Positions 1 to 11,569 of a DNA stretch of 64,000 bases are shown one piece after another. The notes beneath the pieces are model-generated. The model had not been told where the DNA came from. It ran no database searches and saw nothing but the letters and a program-made list of their open reading frames with translations. A program made the translations under genes and the position numbers. Source of the DNA: Macrobrachium rosenbergii (taxonomy: Eukaryota; Arthropoda; Malacostraca; Decapoda; Palaemonidae); assembly GCF_040412425.1 (NCBI RefSeq), contig NC_089749.1, positions 13,158,662 to 13,222,661 of the forward strand, in the 5' to 3' direction. Each line of letters begins with the position of its first letter. Within the stretch, counting starts at the first letter, position 1.

Positions 1-470
1 TGATGTCATCTGTAGGCAGCTTTTGGCCGACTTAGCTAGTCAGTTTTGTATTTTATTTTTGTTATTTGCTTCTTTCAAGCATATGTCACTGCAGTATGAG
101 TATTCAGCAGCAAAATGACACCATAACTAGCATTATTACATGAAAAATAGATTTGAAGTTAATGATAAAAATGTTATGAGAAAAGTGGTCAGAGCATGGT
201 TTGCATAGTGGTGGAGTTATGGGGGTACCACATCAAAGTCTCAAGAGGTCAAGATTAAGAATGCAATCACAAATTAGGTGAGCTAGTGTTATTTGATTGT
301 TTGAGGATTGGTAAAAAGTGTTGTAACTTGTCTTTTAAAAATGGCACTGACAATTTAAGAAATTACCCTACATGTATTTGTGTGAAATAGGGTGCTGTAA
401 TTTTCCCTTTCAACATAGTATATTTTTAATGCTGTCTTTTATAACTCTAAACTCAGTTTCTTTATTGCAG
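1..470 (+). other. intron-like sequence upstream of a possible terminal exon
   Basis: AT-rich sequence without a convincing open frame. It ends in a good arthropod-type splice acceptor: a T-rich tract, an upstream branch-like TAACTC, and TTTATTGCAG at 461-470. An AG|GTGAGC donor-like site lies near 275, but the sequence before it has no clear coding character, so I do not call an exon there. No transposon or microsatellite is visible. Confidence 0.3.
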
Positions 471-497
471 GATGTTGGTGCCACTTATGTCGAATAG
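471..497 (+). CDS. possible last coding exon, 8 codons plus stop, protein unknown
   Basis: Directly after the acceptor at 461-470 the sequence reads DVGATYVE followed by TAG in phase 0, then AT-rich 3'UTR-like DNA for more than 3 kb. What is seen is only an acceptor plus a short open stretch. That this is the C-terminal tip of a gene entering from the left is inference. I do not recognise the C-terminus. The two other frames stay open longer after the acceptor (a Met-start frame to 543 and a third frame to about 688), but their composition is not protein-like. RNA-seq junctions ending at 471 would settle it. Confidence 0.25.
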   Translation, partial: DVGATYVE

Positions 498-3400
498 CAA
501 GCAGCAAATTCTCCAGTTTCAAAACGTACCTTTATCTTCTTAAGTCTGTATTTTTCTGTTTTTGTTTTGTGGAAGGTGTTACTTTTGAAGATGCCTGGAT
601 TGTTTTTAGACAAACTTATAAAAAAAACTGCATTTCACCTAAAAATATAAGGAAATTATATATTTTATCAAGGAATTGTATGCATTAATTTTACATAAAG
701 TTCTTTTGTATTTATGTTTTACCTCTTTCCCAAATATGTGTGCGCACATTCATGAAAAGTCAGTAACTTTTAAGTATTTTTGTATTGACATTGAACATTT
801 ATATAATGTGTATCGTTTGTATGAAATCTTTTCTGTCTCTCTTCATTGTAAGATATTTTTCTTTAAAAGGAGATGATGTAGGTATAAGTTCAGCATTTTA
901 ACTATATTGTTTTTTACCCAACTTCATGGAATTTCCGTTTTTATTGAATTCCAGTTTTGTGTTCCTACTGTCATGTATTTATAACAGAGGATTTGACATT
1001 TATAAAGAATTTTTTTAATATGTGGGTTTTGAGAGGTTTTATACATGTTCTTGCAGCTATTAGAAGTGTGATTGGACAGCTTGTAAGAGCTAGAAGACTC
1101 AAGTATGTCAGAATTTCGTATTGCCTCCCTTCTTTAAGTATGTAGATGAAAATTGCAAAATTGTTCTCGTCAAGATTAGCAAGTCGTTAGGTATGTGTTA
1201 TGGGTAAAAAGACTTCAATTAAGACATTGTAAAATCTAGCCTCCTCTTACTTTGATGTATGGATGCATAGCTATGTTATGAGCAAGAGTATAGAATCTTG
1301 ACAGTTCACAAGAGCTGGGAAAATAGGTGCAGCTTGAATACGTTCATGACAGATTTATCTTGTATTTTTTACTATTATATTAAGACATGGAGAAATGAGG
1401 ATAGTAGTTGAGTCAGGAATTTGTCTACCATTTTACAGTAGGCAAATAAATTACTGATGGGAAACAACTGTCTTTTTAAGCTGTCCATCTCAGGTCTTAA
1501 AAATTTAGTAACTGTTTTAAGCTGTCCATCTCAGATCTAAGAAAAATAATTAACCAGGTTATTTTGCCCATTTTTGGTGCATGGTGTAAAGAATCTGGGG
1601 CCAGAACAGGTTTGTTTTAAATATCCCTCCCCCCTATTTGTACTTAGGTAGTTGCAAAGGTTACAAAAATTGTTGAATTCCAAGTCTCTTTACTCTGAGG
1701 TACAGAGCATGAGCTGTTAGTTTTTTGTACAAGGAAAAGTTTAATGCCTTATTTCTACATACGTTGCAACCAAGTGCAGGGAAAAGCAGTCTTAACATCA
1801 AGAAAGAAACTACTTAAAAAACATTGTAGCTCTATGTATTATATTCATGATATTGTTGAAGTTTAGAGTACCCCTTGTATGTCACGACAATGTTTAAATG
1901 CTCTTTACCTCTCGCCTCTAGTAACTGAAGAGGTTTCATGGCCATTTATGTATTTTTCCAAGGCATCTGTGGTATTAAAGAGTAGTAGTTTGCTAGTTTT
2001 TGATTTACGAAGTCACGGCAACAAGTTCAGTGTTCGTGTTCACACTGATGGAGATATGACGTTGCTCCAACTATAATGTTTGTGTTCATTTTGTCTTTGA
2101 TTGTACGTATACATTTTTAAAGCTTCTTATTTTAGGTATTTTATGTACTTAGGATGTATAAATAGCTTTTATTTTTTGTGATAAAAACTTTTTGTTAAGC
2201 TGTGAAAGTTGATATTTTGTTTTTTGGTCATTTGTTACTGTGCACAATTTCTGCTTAGAATTCTTTTTTGTTTATGCCATTCAAGTAAAAGTACCACCGT
2301 GTAATAGAATACTATTTTCTTTTTGTTTGCGGTTCGCTCATATTTTCAAGTTAATTTCGTTTCTAGGTTAATTGTACAGAGTAATATTCTAGAAAAATAA
2401 CTAGTAAGATTGAAGTTGAAATTCAATGAAACCAGCAGGATATCTGGTATTTTCTCAGCTATTATTTTGTAATATTTGGAATGTCCAACATTTAATACTT
2501 CAGATGGATGCGTGTGTATATTTTTTCCCATTCAGTCTGTATATTTTTTTTCCCAATCTTGACAGTATTTGGGCTGTGTTTGAAGTTTTTAGAATTTTTC
2601 ATTGTCAGTTAATGAAATTGCTTTTATATTTTTCAGTATCTTACAAGACCAACATAATTAGCCTCAAATGATTGTTTTCGCACACATTTGGAATGTCAAA
2701 CTCAGATGACAATTGCAAAAGCCAAACTTTGTGGATGGGGAACCTTGAGTCTGTTAATGATATATGCTTGTTGGTATAAAAGAAACTTTTTTTTCAAAAG
2801 GCTGTGATTATATCATGTAATATGAGGTGTTACTTTGAGGTAATCTGGATTACCAACAAGTTAAAGATTTGACATGACACACTGGGCCCTGGATTAACTA
2901 TTTTGATTGCATTTAGTGCTGTTAGGCTTATGAGATCAGTGGAATGCTATTCATAATGCTCTTTTGAAGATGGCAATGTAAAATACATTAAGAAAGAGGA
3001 TGGTATATGGCCGCAAGATCAATTGAAGTTATCTAGATCTCTTTTTTACTCAAAAGCTCAAATTGATGTTTCAAGTCACAGCAGTATTTTACAGCATTAA
3101 AAATTTGTTTCTCAATCTTTGCAATTTGTAAGATATGTAGATATCTTAGTTCCCAGATTTTCTTGAAGGGCAGAGTATGGCTTCCCAGTTTTGTATACAG
3201 TTACATTGTGAATACATTTTCATAGTCTTAATGACAGAAGTTTTCTCAAAATTGATTTCATTGCTTAAGATAGGAAGTGACGATTTTCCTCAATTTTTTG
3301 TGTCAGAGTCTGTGAAACTTTGGTTTGGTAACATTAGGCCTGGATTGTGGCATTTAGAAAGAATTAAATGGCAGGTGGTAATTAACTCAATCTCAAGATA

Positions 3401-4079
3401 ACTCCATTCTGTGATAATGTTTTAAGGTTGTGGAAATCTGCATGATGTGTAAATGCTCTTGACATTGTAGTGGCTGTGTGCAAGGAACACTCCTACATGT
3501 TACCAAATCAATCAAAAGCATTGCAATGGCTTTGGCAGTATGTGATATTTTAGCACAAATAACCACTTCTATACTACTTGGACCTGTGGATGATCATTTT
3601 GTAAATACTGTGAATCTGAAGGTCATATTAATAAACCTGAAATCCAAATTTTGTCAAGTTTAATTTACCTCTAATGAACAAGACTAATCACAAACTTATC
3701 TGTTTGCTCTTCTCTATTTCAGGTGTGTAGTCCCAGTCTTCCCCTGCCTTGCCTTTTGAATAAGTACAGAAGTACAGTGTGGAAATAGGATCTGAAAAAG
3801 GAAAGTGGTTCTTAAAAATGTTTTCAGGTGTGTGATAGGGCTGTAATGTTTTGTCTTCGCCCTATCAGAATGGTCTTCAGTACAGTTGGTAATTTTACAA
3901 ATGAACCATTTTAAGAAATTGTTCGTAAGCAATTTTTAAGTTGGCCATATTTGTATTCAAGAGTTGAATACTCTGTTCATCTTTCCACTCTGAATATTTA
4001 ATGAATCACTGAAGTCTAACTTCTCTAGCTTTTCTTCAACTGATAAACACTTAAATGCGCATTTGTGCCAACAGTACCT
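498..4079 (+). other. long AT-rich 3'UTR-like or intergenic stretch
   Basis: About 3.6 kb of unique-looking AT-rich DNA with no coding character on either strand; open frames are short and Phe/Ile/Leu/Cys rich. It contains AATAAA-type signals (near 1446 and 3632) and one Pumilio-like TGTAAATA at about 3599, as expected of a long arthropod 3'UTR. Unlike the right part of the window it has no microsatellites and no dispersed repeat copies. The assignment to the transcript ending at 497 is an inference. Confidence 0.3.
1466..1547 (+). repeat. 41 bp tandem duplication
   Basis: Two adjacent copies share AAGCTGTCCATCTCAG and flanking ACTGT...TTTTAAG. The motif starts at 1480 and again at 1521, a 41 bp spacing. 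The copies differ at several positions. Confidence 0.7.
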
Positions 4080-7000
4080 ACCAGCTGGTTGTAAGAGTAA
4101 CAGCATCGGCTCCAGAATACCTGTAGAGGCAGCAACAGTAGCAGGCTGACAGTAGCAGTACCCTATGATGGCTGCAGTAAATTCTGTCTGGCTGCCCATT
4201 GCAGTAGCAGCTATAGTTGTCCATGCCTTTTAATGGAGGAGCAGCAGTTCCCGTCATCTGTGCATCAGCAGCGAAATTATTATCCCTCCTCCTCTCTCTG
4301 GGTGAAGGGACAGCTTTCGTCGTCCCTGCTGCTTATTGTAGCAGCAGCAACTCTGCTTCTCCTTGTGGCTGTAGCAGCTCCTGCCATCCCAACCAACTCC
4401 ATGCAGCTACATCAGCAACTCCCTGTGATCACCACTGCCAGTGGCAAGTAGCATCAGCTTTGTCATCTTTATAGTGCTGCTTGCAGCCTCATCAGTAGCT
4501 TCTGTTGTTCCTTTAGCTCCAAGCAGTGGCTACATCACGTCCCATCGTAAGTAGCTGCAGTGGCAGCACTACCTTCTATCGTCCTGGTTACTCATAAAAG
4601 CAGCTTCTGTAAGCCCTGGCCACTTGTTGATATCAACATCTGTTATATTTATTGCTCTTGTAGGCGTGACAGGTTTGCCACTGCTGTTCTTCCATCTTCT
4701 TGGGAAGTTATATTACTGCAGAGTTGCTGCTGTTACAGTAAGATGTAGGGATGATGAAAGCTGCTACTGCCATTACATGTAGCAGGGAAGATGAGGTATT
4801 GATGCTGCTTTCACAATGAGTGGTTAAGACTTCAAAGCTCCCTTTTGCTGCTATTGCAATGAACAAGGATGATGGTGTTACTGCATCAGCAGTATGGAAG
4901 ATGCAATATACAACACCAGTTTGCATCATCCATACTGTTTGTGCAGTATCCCCATCATCTTTGTTGCACATTGCAACAGCAGCAAAAGGAGCTTAAAATT
5001 TTTACCACTCATTGTGAGAGCAGCAGTAGTTCATCCTCCCTGCTTCTTGAAGTGGCAGCAGCAGCAGCTCTCATCCTCCCTGCATTTCACTGCAAGTAAC
5101 AGCAGCAACTCTGTAGTATACAATACTTCTCATGTTGAGAGGGAGCTGCAGAGGTTTAGTGTTGATTTTGTGATGGTGCTTTTCCTAGCAGCTGCAAGTC
5201 TGTGTTATTCTTTGTGCTTATTATTGCAGTTGCAGCAACTCTCATTGTCTATCTTGGCAGCAGAAGCAATTTTTGTCTCCCCTGCTGCTCTTTGCTGCAG
5301 CAGCAGCTCTCATCATGCCTGCCACTTTTTAGCAGCAGTTTCCATCATCCCTGTAGCTCCAAAAGCAGGAAGCATTTCCTGTCCCAGCCACTACTTGCTG
5401 CTGCAGCAGTAGTAGTTCCTGTTATTCTTGCCATTCCTTCCAGCAGCAACAGATCCTTTTATTTTCCTTTCCTTGTAGCTGCAGCAACAGCAGTTCCCAT
5501 CATCATCAGAGTTCCTGTCAGCACCAGCAGCTATCATCAACCCTTCCATTTCAACAACAGTTGTATATGTTTCTGTTGCTGCCACTCAGCAACAGAATGT
5601 CAGTCATCCCTGCTGCTTCTTGCAGCAATAATCGCAACAGACATTTCCATTATCCTTATCACTCCTTACAGCAGCAGACGTAGCCTTTATATCTGCTGTT
5701 TCTTGTGACAGCAGACTCTCATTATTCCTGCTTCTCCTTGTGACAACAGCAGATAGCAACAGCTCCTATCATCCTTATGGCAGCAGCAACAGTTGTCCCA
5801 TCATCTTGCAGCAGCAGCTCTGGTTGTCCCTGATGCTCTTGGTAGTAGCAGCAGCTCCTCTCATCCCAGCCACTCTGCAGTAGCAACAATAGGCATTTCC
5901 TTCATCCCTGCCTCTCCATATGGCAGGAGCAGCTCCTGTCATTCCTGCTGCTTCTTGTACTGTAGTGGCAACAGAAGCTCTCATCATCCCTGCTGCTCCT
6001 TGTGGGAGATTCCTTGTGTCCCTGCCACTCCTTAAAGCAGCAGCTACTGTCCTTGTTGCTCCTTGTGGCAGCAAACAGCAGCAGCTCCCATCATGATTGT
6101 AGCTTGTAGCTGCAGTGGCAGCATTTCCATCCTCTCTCCTGGCTGTTGATAGCAGCAGCTGTCCTAAGACCTGAATGCTTGTTGTGGTGACACCAGCAAG
6201 CCTTCCTGTTCCCTCTATTCCTTTTGCAGCTGTTTTAAGAAAGGTGCTCTTGGAATCAACATCAGCAGCTTCTATCACCACTTCAGTGCAGCAACACCAG
6301 CATCTCTCTCTGTCCGTACTTCTTGATGCGCAAGAGCAGCAACTCCTATCATCTCTTCTGATCATTGTGGGAGCAGTAAAACCAGCTTACTTCATCCATG
6401 CTGCTTATGTAGCAACAATAACTCCCATAATCCATGTTGCTCACTGCAGCAACAGCAGCAGTAAGTGACCCCTGTTGTCTTTAATTCTTGTGGTAGCAGC
6501 AGTAGTAGTTCTCATCCTCCCTGCTGCTTGTAACAGTGGTAGTTCCCATCATTCCTGCCTCTTGATGCAGCTCTCATCATCCTTGCATCATCTTCCAGCA
6601 ACCGCAGCAAAACCCCTGTCATCTCTGCTGCAGAATTTGGAAACCACCTCTCATCATCCATGTTTCACACTGTGGGAGATGAAACAATAACAACAGCTTT
6701 CATATCTTGTAGACAAAAAGACTGCAGTTGCTGCTATTGAAGTAACTAGTAACAGTTTTAAGTTTCTCCTTTAGGCTCTGCTACTCAAAGCAGCAGACAC
6801 AGCTGTGTAGCTGATAGTGGCAGTAGATCCTCCCACTAGCCCTGTTCCTTACAGCAGCAGCATCTGCTCATTGCAACACACCAGTCACCACCATCCCTGC
6901 AGCAACATCACAAACATATCAATTTGTATGCCCATAGTATCTCTCTGGCTGCTTGTAGTAGCAGTCTGTGGTTCTCTGTGGGAGTAACATCAACTATGCC

Positions 7001-7400
7001 CATAGTAGCTCTCTGGCTGCTTTTAGTAGCAGTAGCTCCTGTGGTTCTTTGTGGGAACAGCATCAACTCACTAATTCTCAATATGGCAACAGCAGTAAAT
7101 CTTATTTGTCCCTGCTAATTCTCAATATGGCAACAAGAGTAAATCTTATTTGTCCCTTCTTCTTGATACAGCTGCAGTAGTAACTCTCTTAGTCTACAAC
7201 AGCCTCAACCTGCTGACCAAGCTGATTGTTGTTGCCACTATCCTGCTCCTGGTTGTGGCATTAGCAGCTATTGTTGCCCTGCTTGTTGTGGTAGCCATAA
7301 CTTCTAGTGTTCTCCTTGCTGCTTATTAGTTGTTTACTCTATAAATAGCAACAGCAGTTCACAGTGGATCACGGTCCTGCTTCCTGATGTAGTAGCAACA
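4080..7400 (+). repeat. 3.3 kb decayed GCA-rich minisatellite
   Basis: The strand is dominated by the pattern CAGCAGCAGCTCC, CATCATCCCTGCTGC, TCCTTGTGG, repeated irregularly. In 5769-6050 the CATC-CCTGCTGC core recurs every roughly 26-45 bp. The minus strand reads here and there as Ala/Gly/Met/Thr-rich units of 13-15 residues (for example QGAAGMMRASVATTV then QEAAGMTGAAPAI, about 5920-6010), but stops and frame changes interrupt every frame. It is best described as an old tandem repeat of roughly 39-45 bp that has drifted. Whether it was ever coding cannot be told from the sequence. Milder traces of the same composition occur at 8066-8250, 8594-8715 and 10726-10960. Confidence 0.7.
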
Positions 7401-7420
7401 GCATCTGCTGTGGCCACAAA

Positions 7421-8066
7421 GGTAATTAGATTAAGGACCAAGAAGCAGAAGCTTCAGGGATGGAGTAAAAGGTCAGTTAATTAATAGCCCATATTTGATT
7501 AATAGCAGAGGAAATTGTTGGCAGAACAGGGGAAAATACTTGGAACAATAAAGTAATTGCTACTGTCTTCTGAAGTGCTGGGATGAAGTGGCAGGAGACA
7601 GCCTTATGGGATGAGTTAGTAAGTCAAACTGAGCTGCTTGAATGGTCAAGGATTGGGTTTGAAAGTGATGAATGAATGATTAGGGGGAAAAAATGCTATT
7701 ACAAAATCAAATAGACCAACAGAGGCAACTTTTGTTACCTCTATTAGTCTATTGTTTGATTATTTTAATAGCATTTTTTTCCCCGGTCATCACTTTAAAA
7801 TCCAATCCTTGGCCATCCAAGCAACTTTGGAACCTTAGGCTCCTTGGTTTGACTTATAGCTCATCCCATAAGGCTGCCTCCTGCCATTTTATCCCAGCAC
7901 TTCCAAGGAAATGATAGCTGTTCTTTAGTGTTCCAAGTAAATTCTTTGTATTTTCAGCAATTCCTCTGCTGTTATTAAACAGCTTTGGGCAATCAATTAA
8001 CTGACCTTCTACCTCACCCCTGAAACTACTGCTCCTTGGTCCTTAATTTTACCACCTATTTGGCAA
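7421..8066. repeat. large imperfect inverted repeat (foldback), arms about 315-325 bp
   Basis: The left arm (about 7421-7735) reappears as reverse complement in the right arm (about 7741-8066). Matching blocks in order are TTAAGGACCAAG, AAGGTCAGTTAATT, CAGAGGAA, ACTTGGAACA, AAGTGCTGGGAT, GGCAG-GAG-CAGCCTTATGG, GGATGAG, AAGTCAAAC, GGCCAAGGATTGG or its variant, AAAGTGATGA, GGAAAAAA and ATGCTATTA. The arms meet almost directly around 7736-7740. By eye they are about 75% identical with small indels, so the inversion is not recent. No target-site duplication or transposon terminus was recognised. It may be an old inverted duplication or a foldback element. Confidence 0.8.
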
Positions 8067-8255
8067 CAGATACTGTCCCAGAATTTTCCACATTCTCTTG
8101 CCAATTCTGTGCCGCACCAACAGTTATATTTATCCAAGCAGCTTCACATGCCCCTTCTGGCTCATCCTCTGCTGTTAAATCTGCTTCTGCGCCCACAACA
8201 GCTTGGAGTATGCCATTGCTGCTCTTTCCAGGCTCCAGGTGGCTCATACTTATTC

Positions 8256-8593
8256 CCTAGACTCTTAATTCGAGCCGAGTTAGGACAACCAGGTAGACTA
8301 ATCGGAAATGACCAAATCTACAACGTAATTGTCACTGCCCACGCATTCGTAATAATTTTTTTCATAGTTATGCCAATCATAATTGGCGGCTTCGGTAATT
8401 GACTAGTACCCCTAATATTAGGAGCCCCAGACATGGCATTCCCACGAATAAACAACATAAGATTCTGACTCCTACCTCCATCTCTAACACTTCTTCTCTC
8501 CAGAGGAATAGTAGAAAGAGGAGTTGGCTTGGCTGGGGCATCAGTAGACCTGGGTATTTTTTCCCTCCACCTGGCAGGAGTTTCTTCAATCTA
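8256..8593 (+). pseudogene. COI: nuclear copy of mitochondrial cytochrome c oxidase subunit I (NUMT)
   Basis: From the AGA at 8259 the frame reads, with the invertebrate mitochondrial code, through well-known COI blocks: [71 protein letters not shown], then [23 protein letters not shown] has to be Ser, ATA Met and TGA Trp (TGA at 8400-8402 and 8466-8468), so in the nucleus it is a pseudogene. Only the barcode-region part of the gene is present. After GVG (to 8528) the segment corresponding to about 14 residues (TGWTVYPP... in ordinary COI) is missing in frame, an internal deletion of about 42 bp. Otherwise the frame is intact, so the insertion looks fairly young. Its flanks have the GCA-rich character of the surrounding region. 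Confidence 0.95.
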
Positions 8594-9470
8594 GTGCCTG
8601 GCTGCTCAACTTGGGTCATACCAACAGCTTAACCAGCTACAGTGGCTCTACCTTGGCTGCTCCATCAGTTTCCAGACTCCATAGGGTAAATCTTGCCTTT
8701 CCAGCTGCACCTTAGCTGTATTAGGTATGAAGGTTAATTGAAATTATATTACTGTACTATTAAAATTCATTCAGGTTTACAAGTTATTCCCAGTTATGGA
8801 AACATACAGTGTACAATTCCCCTAACAAAACAAAAAGGAGATCCGTCGCTATGCAAATACCTTTAGCTTCAATATTAAATTATAATACTTCAAGTAATTG
8901 GGATTAGTGTTTGCTAATACAGGTACTGGTATCTTCTCTATTTGCGTTGGGAATTCTGTTAACGTGGAACATTAAAATAACCACAACATTCTTGTTATAT
9001 TGTGTGTAACATGATGGAATTATGTACAACTACAGCATTATATTTATGCCAAGTTCTTTAGACTAAAGAATGAAAAGGCTTCTTAGAAAGTCATTCTTCA
9101 ATTGCTGTACCCAAAATGGATATCATTACAAGGAACATGCGTTGGGAATGACCTGTATGGATTTACCAATGCTATATAACACTACACTAAAAAAGAATGT
9201 CAAATTAAAATGCTCTTTCACATTCAGACCAAGGCAAGCCTACATTTAGTTCACTATTATATAAAAATATGAACTTACGAACTTAATAAAAAAAAAAGGG
9301 GGGTCAATAAGCAACTTGAGTGTTTTTGCCGACATTTATCTGGAAAGTTGCCATGTCTAAAAGATCCCATTCATTTCCAGGCAGAATTTGCTAACACCAA
9401 GCAATATTTCCAGCTGAAGTGTCATAGTTGCAATCCATATCAGCAATGGAAAACCAAAGTCCTGGCAAGT
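8594..9470. other. non-coding stretch, no recognisable feature
   Basis: The first roughly 120 bp continue the degenerate CTGCTCC/CAGC-rich composition found before the NUMT, so the NUMT appears to sit inside that sequence. The rest is AT-rich with no coding frame, no RNA gene and no transposon ends that I can see. Confidence 0.5.
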
Positions 9471-9628
9471 ATCAAGGATGCTGCAAGAACAACAGATGTT
9501 TGCAAGTTTTGAAAAAGTTGATCCTTGAAAAGTGTATGTATGAGAACTTATCAAGAATGCTGCAAGAACAACAGATGTTTGCACGTTTTGAAAAACTTGA
9601 TCCTTGAAAAGTATATGTGTGAGAAATT
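9471..9628 (+). repeat. 79 bp tandem duplication
   Basis: Two near-identical copies, 9471-9549 and 9550-9628. Both contain ATGCTGCAAGAACAACAGAT, GCA-GTTTTGAAAAA and TTGATCCTTGAAAAG. Only a handful of substitutions separate them, so the duplication is younger than the surrounding decayed repeats. Confidence 0.9.
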
Positions 9629-9725
9629 TAAGTTACTCTGCATAATCTGTTGTATACACTCTTACATGAAAGAATTTTCTAAAAGGAAAAAACATTTACG
9701 AAAGCACAAAGCATACTGGAAAATT

Positions 9726-9863
9726 AATCAGCACAGTACTATGGAAACTTATGGAAATCAGTACACTAAGCAGGTCTTTCAGTTGCAGTGTGCAAATCAA
9801 CACAGTACTATGAAAACTTATGGAAATTGGTACACTAAGCAGGCCTTTCTGTTGCAATGTGCA
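9726..9863 (+). repeat. 69 bp tandem duplication
   Basis: Two copies, 9726-9794 and 9795-9863, each with CACAGTACTATG, AACTTATGGAAAT, GTACACTAAGCAGG and TTGCA-TGTGC. 69 is a multiple of three, so both strands carry a twice-repeated 23-residue open stretch, but nothing suggests translation. Confidence 0.9.
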
Positions 9864-11395
9864 GTTTCCTAGCATCAAGTTTAATACTACTCTGTTTGCT
9901 AGGAGTTTTATCTAGTCTACAACTAAAATGTGGAATATAGCTTACCTAGTGCATTTGTGGAATCTTCTGATCTCCAAATGTTTAAGTAAGATGCAAATTA
10001 ATTTCTTTTTTCAGTCAACTTCAGGTGTATTTGTTTAATTTCTATTCCCTTATTTGTTTAACCTCTTTTCTTATAACTTGTCCCTCTGCAAGCTGGTTTT
10101 CTATTGGAGCCCTCTTGAGTTCATAGTTTGTTGACACAGTTCATAAAGGACTCCAGCTGAAAATTTAAAGAAAATATTAATCCAAAATGATTAGTGAATA
10201 TATATAACCAGAAATAGGTGCAGTGTTTCACCGAGTAATGCTTCACACTTACTGTCTGCTTCAAAAAAAAAAAAAAAAAACCATTACTGACTTACAGGAA
10301 ATAGCTCCTTTTGTGATAAAGTTGGTACATTCCATGATCATAAGACTGGTTTATGGTAGCCTGACTGTCTCAACATTCACTAACTTTGGTAATGTTAGCA
10401 GTAGTCTCCTAGGTCTTTCTGAGGCAACTGTGCCCTCAGTTTTATCATATGTAAAGAAAATACATGTATGGGGACACAGCAATGTGTCTGGCCTTAAGTT
10501 AATTTTCCTCAGGAATTAACTAGCAACTTTAGTTCCCATTCTTTACCAAGTATGTAATCTGAATGCTATTCTGAAAGTGATCTTGAGCAAAAATTACTTT
10601 TCCCCACCCAAAAATCTATCAGAGAAAGCAACAGATACATAAAATTTTACTTCCCTTTTTGTGACAAGTATTTTATGGCAAAACAATATTAATTATTACT
10701 TGAGAATGTAACTAAAGTTGTCCTTGTGTCCAATACCTGTCTATTCTTGCAGTGTCTCTTTCCAAGGGCTTATTACAATAGCTACCTTGCTCTTGGTGGC
10801 TTACTCCGACAGCTTTTTGTGCTCTCTTCTCTTGTCCTTGGCACTTTAGCAATCTCACTTTCCTGCACAGGCTATTTCTCTGCAACAACAGCCACTTGTT
10901 CCCATCTTATTCCTCAGCTGTTCCAGCTGCTCCTGTGGCAATCTTAGCTTAGCTTCTGTCATCCATAGACATTTTATCCATCGCCATCCACAATGCTCCT
11001 TGTTCAACCATCTGACCTTTTTTCTCAGTGCCTTGCATTGTCTGAATGCATCTTGTTCATGTCAAAATAAAAGTACTCAGGTAACCTAGGCATGAACCAT
11101 TTTACTGACTTAAAAATGGAAAGATGTTAAAAACAAACCTTTACCAGTATCTTGTCATTCCAAGTATTAAGACCCCTAAATCAAGATTCATCATGCTTAT
11201 GGTAGGGCATTAAGATCCTGGTTTCAGATAAGACACCAAACTGAGATAATTAGTAATCTGGGCAACATCTCTGGGGTAAATTAAACCAAGTCACAAAATT
11301 TATGTAGTTATGAGTGAGAGATACATGAATGAAATATATTGCAGCCCCTGCACACAAATACCACATCACTTGTAGACTGTCTGCTGGCAATAAGC
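9864..11395. other. non-coding stretch
   Basis: Mostly AT-rich sequence with an A18 tract at about 10264-10281. The section 10726-10960 resembles the GCA-rich minisatellite in composition (CAACAACAGCC, CAGCTGCTCCTGTGGC) and opens a 73-codon + frame, but it lacks coding character. No splice-supported exon was identified. Confidence 0.4.
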
Positions 11396-11569
11396 AAATT
11401 GAATGCATCATCTTCATCCTCCCTCCAGATTCCTAGCACCTAGGTAATTACTCTAAACTAATTAGCAAGGCTTCCTTACCTTTTCATGCTCCATTTTCTC
11501 CCCTGCTGTCAGAACTGACCATTTGTTAATGACACAAACTTGTAGTACCATGTACAGCCTGGAGTATCC

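Noticed and set aside
4894..5412. 172-codon + frame in the GCA-rich region
   Set aside because: Composition follows the repeat (Ser/Cys/Leu strings); neighbouring frames are equally open.
5775..6365. 196-codon minus-strand frame
   Set aside because: Lies wholly in the decayed GCA-rich minisatellite; Cys/Ala/Gly-rich, with no domain and no splice or start context.
8056..8247. 63-codon minus-strand frame beginning [11 protein letters not shown]
   Set aside because: Composition is fairly protein-like (Glu, Asp, Ala, Gly), but it lies in the outer flank of the palindrome in degenerate GCA-type sequence, has no family resemblance, and is bounded by the NUMT.
8109..8402. 97-codon + frame that ends in the COI segment
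   Set aside because: A chimeric nuclear-code frame running from flanking DNA into the NUMT, ending at the mitochondrial Trp codon TGA; not a gene.
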